A stretch of 33,951 nt of DNA from Candidatus Halobeggiatoa sp. HSG11 (GTDB lineage: Bacteria > Pseudomonadota > Gammaproteobacteria > Beggiatoales > Beggiatoaceae), in assembly GCA_030378105.1 (NCBI GenBank), contig JAUCGL010000036.1, positions 1-33,951 of the forward strand, given 5' to 3'. Shown here piece by piece: positions 30,401 through 33,951 of the stretch. A program made the translations under genes and the position numbers. The notes under the pieces are model-generated. The model was not told the origin of the DNA. It saw nothing but the letters and a program-made list of their open reading frames with translations, and searched no databases. The number at the start of each line of letters is the position of its first letter. Position 1 is the stretch's first letter.

Positions 30401-31655
30401 GTTCACGGATAACTTCTTCTAGCATATCCCAAATCAAAGTGTCTTCTCGCTCAACCATCTTTTTAGCTGCTTTGATGGTAGTTACCCAACCTTTAAGCTC
30501 CAACTTACCAAATACAAATGGTTTAAATAGTTCCAAAGCCATTTTTTTAGGTAAACCACATTGATGCAAACGCAAAGTTGGTCCTACCACAATAACGGAA
30601 CGTCCTGAATAATCAACCCGTTTACCCAACAAGTTTTGCCGAAATCGCCCTTGTTTACCTTTAATCATGTCGGCTAAAGATTTCAATGGTAGCTTGTTAG
30701 AACCAGTTATTGCTCGGCCTCGTCTTCCATTATCTAACAGTGCATCCACTGATTCTTGTAACATCCGTTTTTCATTACGCACAATGATTTCTGGAGCACT
30801 TAATTCAAGCAATCTTTTCAAACGGTTATTACGGTTGATAACTCGTCTATATAAATCATTAAGGTCTGAGGTAGCGAAACGCCCACCATCAAGTGGCACC
30901 AAAGGTCGCAACTCAGGTGGTAATACTGGTAAAATCTTTAAAATCATCCACTCTGGTTTATTGCCAGAATGTAAAAATGCTTCAATAAGTTTTAAACGTT
31001 TGGAAAATTTTTTAATTTTAGTCTCTGAAGCTGTAGCAATTATTTCTTCTCGCAAACGATTAACTTCTTCAGCCAAATTCATGCCTTTTAATAACTTAAG
31101 GATAGCCTCAGCACCCATTTGTACTTCAAAATCATCACCATGTTCTTCTAAAGTTTCTAAATAGGATTCTTCACTTAATAACTGTCCCTTATTAAGCGGA
31201 GTCAAACCGGGTTCAATTACTACATATGCTTCAAAATATAAAATTCTTTCAATATCTCGCAGGGTCATATCTAACATTAAACCCATACGTGATGGCAATG
31301 ATTTAAGATACCAAATATGAGCAACTGGACTAGCTAAATCAATATGTCCCATACGTTCTCGGCGTACTTTAGCTTGTGTTACTTCAACTCCGCATTTTTC
31401 ACATACCACACCTCGGTGTTTAAGACGTTTGTATTTACCGCACAAGCACTCATAATCTCTGGTAGGGCCGAATATTTTGGCACAGAATAAACCATCGCGT
31501 TCTGGTCGAAAAGTACGATAATTGATAGTTTCCGGCTTTTTAACTTCACCATAAGACCAAGAGCGAATTTTTTCCGGTGATGCAAGACCAATACAGATTT
31601 TATCAAAATCATCTATTTGGCCTTGAGTATTTAACAAATTTAGTAAGTCTTTCAT
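27417..31655 (-). CDS. rpoC: RNA polymerase beta' subunit
   Basis: Complete 1412-residue beta' subunit of DNA-dependent RNA polymerase, close to the usual gammaproteobacterial length. The N-terminal zinc site C-x-C-x12-C-x2-C is at Cys70, 72, 85 and 88; the catalytic [12 protein letters not shown] supplies the three metal-binding aspartates; the bridge helix and trigger loop region ([39 protein letters not shown]) and the second zinc site ([17 protein letters not shown]) are intact. The C-terminal tail ([15 protein letters not shown]...) is His/Lys rich. Unusually, rpoB is not upstream: there is a 296-base gap and then a kinase gene. The usual rpsL/rpsG genes are not downstream either. Confidence 0.98.
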   Translation of the reverse strand: MKDLLNLLNTQGQIDDFDKICIGLASPEKIRSWSYGEVKKPETINYRTFRPERDGLFCAKIFGPTRDYECLCGKYKRLKHRGVVCEKCGVEVTQAKVRRERMGHIDLASPVAHIWYLKSLPSRMGLMLDMTLRDIERILYFEAYVVIEPGLTPLNKGQLLSEESYLETLEEHGDDFEVQMGAEAILKLLKGMNLAEEVNRLREEIIATASETKIKKFSKRLKLIEAFLHSGNKPEWMILKILPVLPPELRPLVPLDGGRFATSDLNDLYRRVINRNNRLKRLLELSAPEIIVRNEKRMLQESVDALLDNGRRGRAITGSNKLPLKSLADMIKGKQGRFRQNLLGKRVDYSGRSVIVVGPTLRLHQCGLPKKMALELFKPFVFGKLELKGWVTTIKAAKKMVEREDTLIWDMLEEVIREHPVLLNRAPTLHRLGIQAFEPILIEGKAIQLHPLVCTAFNADFDGDQMAVHVPLAIEAQLEARTLMMASTNVLSPANGEPIIVPSQDVVLGLYSMTREKIGSRGEGMFFADLNELHRAYQNQIVELNAKVTVRLEETIIEKPASTLKTLIGTAEPVETTSVIRVETVVGRALIYEILPVGLPFELLNRNLTKKAISKLINVCYRKLELKKTVIFADKLMKMGFSYATKAGISIGVEDMVVPDDKPKIIEAAKNEVGEIEEQYASGLITHGERYNKVIDIWSHTNDKLTNAMMEQLGHDTVLDADNKEVAQESFNSIYMMADSGARGSQAQIRQLAAMRGLMAKPDGSIIETPITANFREGLDVLQYFISTHGARKGLADTALKTANSGYLTRRLVDVAQDMVILEYDCQTHRGLEMTPLIEGGDVVEPLCDRVLGRVVAENVFKRGVAAPIVKAGTLLDEEWVERLEQEGVDRINVRSPITCESKYGICSKCYGRDLGRGQIVNLGEAVGVVAAQSIGEPGTQLTMRTFHIGGAASRAAAVSQIEVKSKGTTKFDNLKLLPQQADDGTIRHIAVSRSGEVSILDEFGLERERYKVPYGAVLNVQEGENIAVGQMVASWDPHTFPIITEVAGQTQFVDVIEGITVSREVDEMTGLSSIVVMDPKLRPSHAKDMRPTVKLVDEQGNNVNIVGTEMPATYTLPPGAVINVEDGTWVKVGDIVARLQQESTKTRDITGGLPRVADLFEARIPKEPSILAEQTGIITFGKDTRTKQKILITDSEGEVEEIPISKWRHINVYEGQHVEKGEEIVDGAPNSHDILRLLGVTALANYIVNEVQEVYRLQGVKINDKHIEVIVRQMLRKIVVIDPGETHLLPGEMVERSKLIEENEIANNANLRLATWEPQLLGITKASLATESFISAASFQETTRVLTDASVNGRCDELRGLKENVIVGRLIPAGTGLVHHSERRHHRHPNLHHKEMKKSTIDSNNLMNHFQ

Positions 31656-31951
31656 GTAGATTGTCGGGGGATTTAATTGTGAATTGCTGTGAATTTAAAA
31701 TAAATTCAACAAGATTTTAGTGTATGACGACGTATTTCAATATAATTTTCTACTGGAATTTACTTTATGAACAATTTTAGCATATTTTTTGCTTTATGTC
31801 CGTTTGAAATTAAATTTAAGTTTAAATTAATTATATCTATACGAAACATTTAAGAGTGGATAATCAACTGGAATGTTGCAAGTTTTAAAAGATATATTTA
31901 TGTATTTATAACTTACAGTTTTATCAATAATTAAACTATTAAATTAGGTTT
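31656..31951. other. AT-rich gap upstream of rpoC
   Basis: A 296-base non-coding stretch between the kinase gene and rpoC. It must hold the rpoC promoter or a read-through leader, since rpoB is not adjacent, but I see no clear promoter, terminator or rpoB remnant. Confidence 0.5.
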
Positions 31952-33445
31952 TTAATCTCCATTATTTGGATCAAAAATAGGTAGAAACACTGTAAATGTT
32001 GTTTTGCCGACTACGCTATTAACAGTTATTGTACCATCATGTTTATCAATAATTTTTTTAACAATATCTAGTCCTAAACCACTACCTTCACCAGTTGCTT
32101 TAGTAGTAAAAAATGGTTCAAAAATTTTTGCCTGTACTTCATCTGAAATACCACTACCACTGTCTGTAACCGCAATCAAAATTTGTTTATCTTGCATGGT
32201 AACATCAATCTGTAAAGTACCTTTATTATCCATAGCTTGCAAAGAATTATGAACTAGATTAGTCCAAACTTGATTAAGTTCATCAGGATAACAAGGTATT
32301 GAAGGTAAATTATCAGCATAGTTTTTTATTAATTTAACTCCATGTTTAAGCTGATTATGGTACAAAGTAAGTACAGTTTCAATCCCTTCAACAATATCGG
32401 CTGATATTTTTTTTCCAGTTTGGTCATAACGGGCAAAACTTTTTAGTGCAAATACGATCTTTGCAGCTCGATTAGAAGCCATATTGATAGTTTGAGTACT
32501 TTTTTGCAAACTAATCAATTGATAAGCCATGTCTAAAATTGTTTGGTTATTAGGGTCTTTTAAAATTGGTAAAAATATTTCAATATCATTATAAATACCT
32601 ATTTCTACTAATGTATCTGCAATTGTGTCATCAATATCATATTCTGTTAATTGGCGAGTTAAAGTTCGTCTAAATTGTCGTTTTTCTTTAGAAGATAACA
32701 TTTTTTTTTGTTGGATAGCCTGTTTTAACAAAATAAAAAAATCTTGTTGTCTTTCTTCAGAAAGTGATTGAAAAAATAGCGGTAATTGCTCTAGTGAATC
32801 GTCTAAAAATTGCCCAATATTTTCTACTGAAGAACGAATAGCTCCTAATGGAGTATTTATTTCATGAGCAATTCCAGCAACTAATTGTCCCAAAGTTGCC
32901 AATTTTTCGGTTTGAATTAGTTCTTGTTGGGTAGATTTAAGGTTATTAAGAGTTTTTGAAAGCTCATCAGTACGTTCTTGTAAAGTCGCATTAACCTCTT
33001 TAAGAGCATTATTTTGTTCTTCTAATAATTGGTCTTTAAAATAACTTTTAACTGCATCATATACTGTTAAAATTAACTCTCCTCTGTCCCAAGGTTTTAA
33101 TATATAGCGATATAAATTAGCATGATTTAATGTATCGACTAACGCTGTTGTATCAGATATACCAGTTAATAAGATTTTGAAAGTTTTGGGTGCGATGAGA
33201 TGAATGCACTGAAGCAGTTCAGAACCTGACATGCCGGGCATCATATAATCAGATATTATCAAAGGAATCTCACAACCATTTTGACTTAGTTCCTCAAATA
33301 ATTCTAAAGCTTCTTCACCACTCTCAGCAGCTTCGACAAAATATTCTTCTCCTAAGGCTTCCAGCAATTCTATCTGGATAGTGTTAAGAGCAGTCTTTTC
33401 ATCATCAACACAAATAATAACCGGTTTATTCAATTTAAATCTCAA
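31952..33445 (-). CDS. Receiver-histidine kinase hybrid
   Basis: A 497-residue soluble signalling protein. The N-terminal receiver (residues 7-130) has Asp14/Asp15, phospho-Asp66 and Lys117 (ILKPWDRGEL). A coiled coil (about 135-180) leads to the HisKA domain with His194 (GIAHEINTPLGA), a long helical insert (about 215-330), and a HATPase_c domain with Asn396/Asn400, DSGSGIS from 428 and GEGSGLGLDIV from 452. This receiver-first layout is found in kinases that act inside multi-step relays, taking phosphate from another kinase. The partial gene at 33485 is a close paralogue. Confidence 0.9.
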   Translation of the reverse strand: MRFKLNKPVIICVDDEKTALNTIQIELLEALGEEYFVEAAESGEEALELFEELSQNGCEIPLIISDYMMPGMSGSELLQCIHLIAPKTFKILLTGISDTTALVDTLNHANLYRYILKPWDRGELILTVYDAVKSYFKDQLLEEQNNALKEVNATLQERTDELSKTLNNLKSTQQELIQTEKLATLGQLVAGIAHEINTPLGAIRSSVENIGQFLDDSLEQLPLFFQSLSEERQQDFFILLKQAIQQKKMLSSKEKRQFRRTLTRQLTEYDIDDTIADTLVEIGIYNDIEIFLPILKDPNNQTILDMAYQLISLQKSTQTINMASNRAAKIVFALKSFARYDQTGKKISADIVEGIETVLTLYHNQLKHGVKLIKNYADNLPSIPCYPDELNQVWTNLVHNSLQAMDNKGTLQIDVTMQDKQILIAVTDSGSGISDEVQAKIFEPFFTTKATGEGSGLGLDIVKKIIDKHDGTITVNSVVGKTTFTVFLPIFDPNNGD

Positions 33446-33484
33446 AAATTATGAATTATAAATTATATATTAAGATAATTATAA

Positions 33485-33951
33485 TTATAAGGTGGGTATG
33501 GATACACTAAATAATGTTTGGCCTGGTTTACTGTCTGCTATAATCATACCATCATGTTTATCAATAATGTTCTTAACAATGTCTAATCCTAAACCATTAC
33601 CAGTTGATTTAGTAGTAAAAAATGGCTTGAATATTTTTGCCTGAATACTTGGTGGAATACCAGCTCCATTATCAGAAATATTAACATATATTTTAGAATC
33701 TTGTAACTTAACTTCAATTTGTAATATTCCTTTATAATCCATAGCTTGTAAGGAATTATTAATAAGATTAGACCAAACTTGACAAAGTTCATCAGGATAA
33801 CACATAACAGTTGGCAGCTCACAATAATTACGTATAACATCAACTCCTAGTTTAGTTTTATTATGGTATAACATTAAAGCCGTTTCAATACCATCAATTA
33901 TATTAGCGGCTATTTTTTGATTGGAATTATTACCATACGTATTCACTGTAG
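33485..33951 (-). CDS. Histidine kinase, C-terminal part (5' end beyond the window)
   Basis: The visible 155 residues are a HATPase_c domain: CYPDELCQVWSNLINNSLQAMD, NISDNGAGIP, PFFTTKSTGNGLGLDIVKNII. It matches residues about 340-490 of the neighbouring 31952-33445 kinase in order and spacing, so the two are tandem paralogues. The frame is open to the window edge with no stop, so the receiver and HisKA parts presumably lie outside. A GTG at 33946 is not a credible start. Confidence 0.88.
   Translation of the reverse strand, partial: TVNTYGNNSNQKIAANIIDGIETALMLYHNKTKLGVDVIRNYCELPTVMCYPDELCQVWSNLINNSLQAMDYKGILQIEVKLQDSKIYVNISDNGAGIPPSIQAKIFKPFFTTKSTGNGLGLDIVKNIIDKHDGMIIADSKPGQTLFSVSIPTL

Noticed and set aside
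30667-31164. A 165-codon plus-strand frame
   Set aside because: It is antisense to the conserved core of rpoC and has no features of its own.
33485-33946. Treating the GTG at 33946 as the true start of a short protein
   Set aside because: The frame stays open to the window edge and matches only the C-terminal part of the adjacent paralogous kinase, so it is a partial gene.

Overview
The window is AT-rich bacterial DNA. It looks like a gammaproteobacterium, possibly a large or filamentous sulfur bacterium of the Thiotrichales/Beggiatoa type. That lineage call is inference from an exosortase H pair, UbiA, a LuxO-like sigma54 activator, gammaproteobacterial-style RpoC, several large hybrid sensor kinases, many palindromic repeats, and a type III CRISPR locus carrying a Cas6-reverse transcriptase gene.

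Layout. 1-1443: exosortase H and its membrane partner. 1769-4234: a PocR-kinase-receiver-SpoIIE hybrid. 4634-7997: four exported or lipid-anchored proteins of unknown role, two of which share a domain. 8212-10467: ubiA and a LuxO-like activator. 11145-13853: toxin-antitoxin genes and an Rpn-family nuclease lying between CRISPR repeat units. 13854-13980: a CRISPR leader. 14026-26372: a long minus-strand type III-B (Cmr) locus. 26516-27108: a terminator, a second CRISPR array and a second, nearly identical leader. 27417-31655: rpoC. 31952-33951: two related receiver/histidine kinase genes, the second cut by the window edge.

How the CRISPR locus fits together. Reading on the minus strand the order is AAA-Csx3, a small membrane protein, MntA, HepT, a retropepsin-like protease, Cmr1, a Doc toxin module, Cmr2, Cmr3, Cmr4, Cmr5, Cmr6, a membrane-anchored CARF protein, and a truncated Cas6-RT. 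Cmr2 keeps the GGDD cyclase motif but has no N-terminal HD nuclease domain. Defence is therefore probably delivered by Cmr4 RNA cleavage plus cyclic oligoadenylate signalling to the membrane CARF protein (Cam1-like), with Csx3 as the likely ring nuclease that ends the signal. The adaptation arm looks dead: the RT stops before its YxDD motif, no cas1 or cas2 is present, and the arrays hold only 1 to 3 spacers.

Most notable points: the two-transmembrane CARF effector; toxin-antitoxin genes sitting between CRISPR repeats; a YoeB toxin whose C-terminus is encoded by a CRISPR repeat; a Doc module bracketed by a duplicated cmr2 start; two phased palindromic operator-like sites upstream of the cas operon; and rpoC separated from rpoB.
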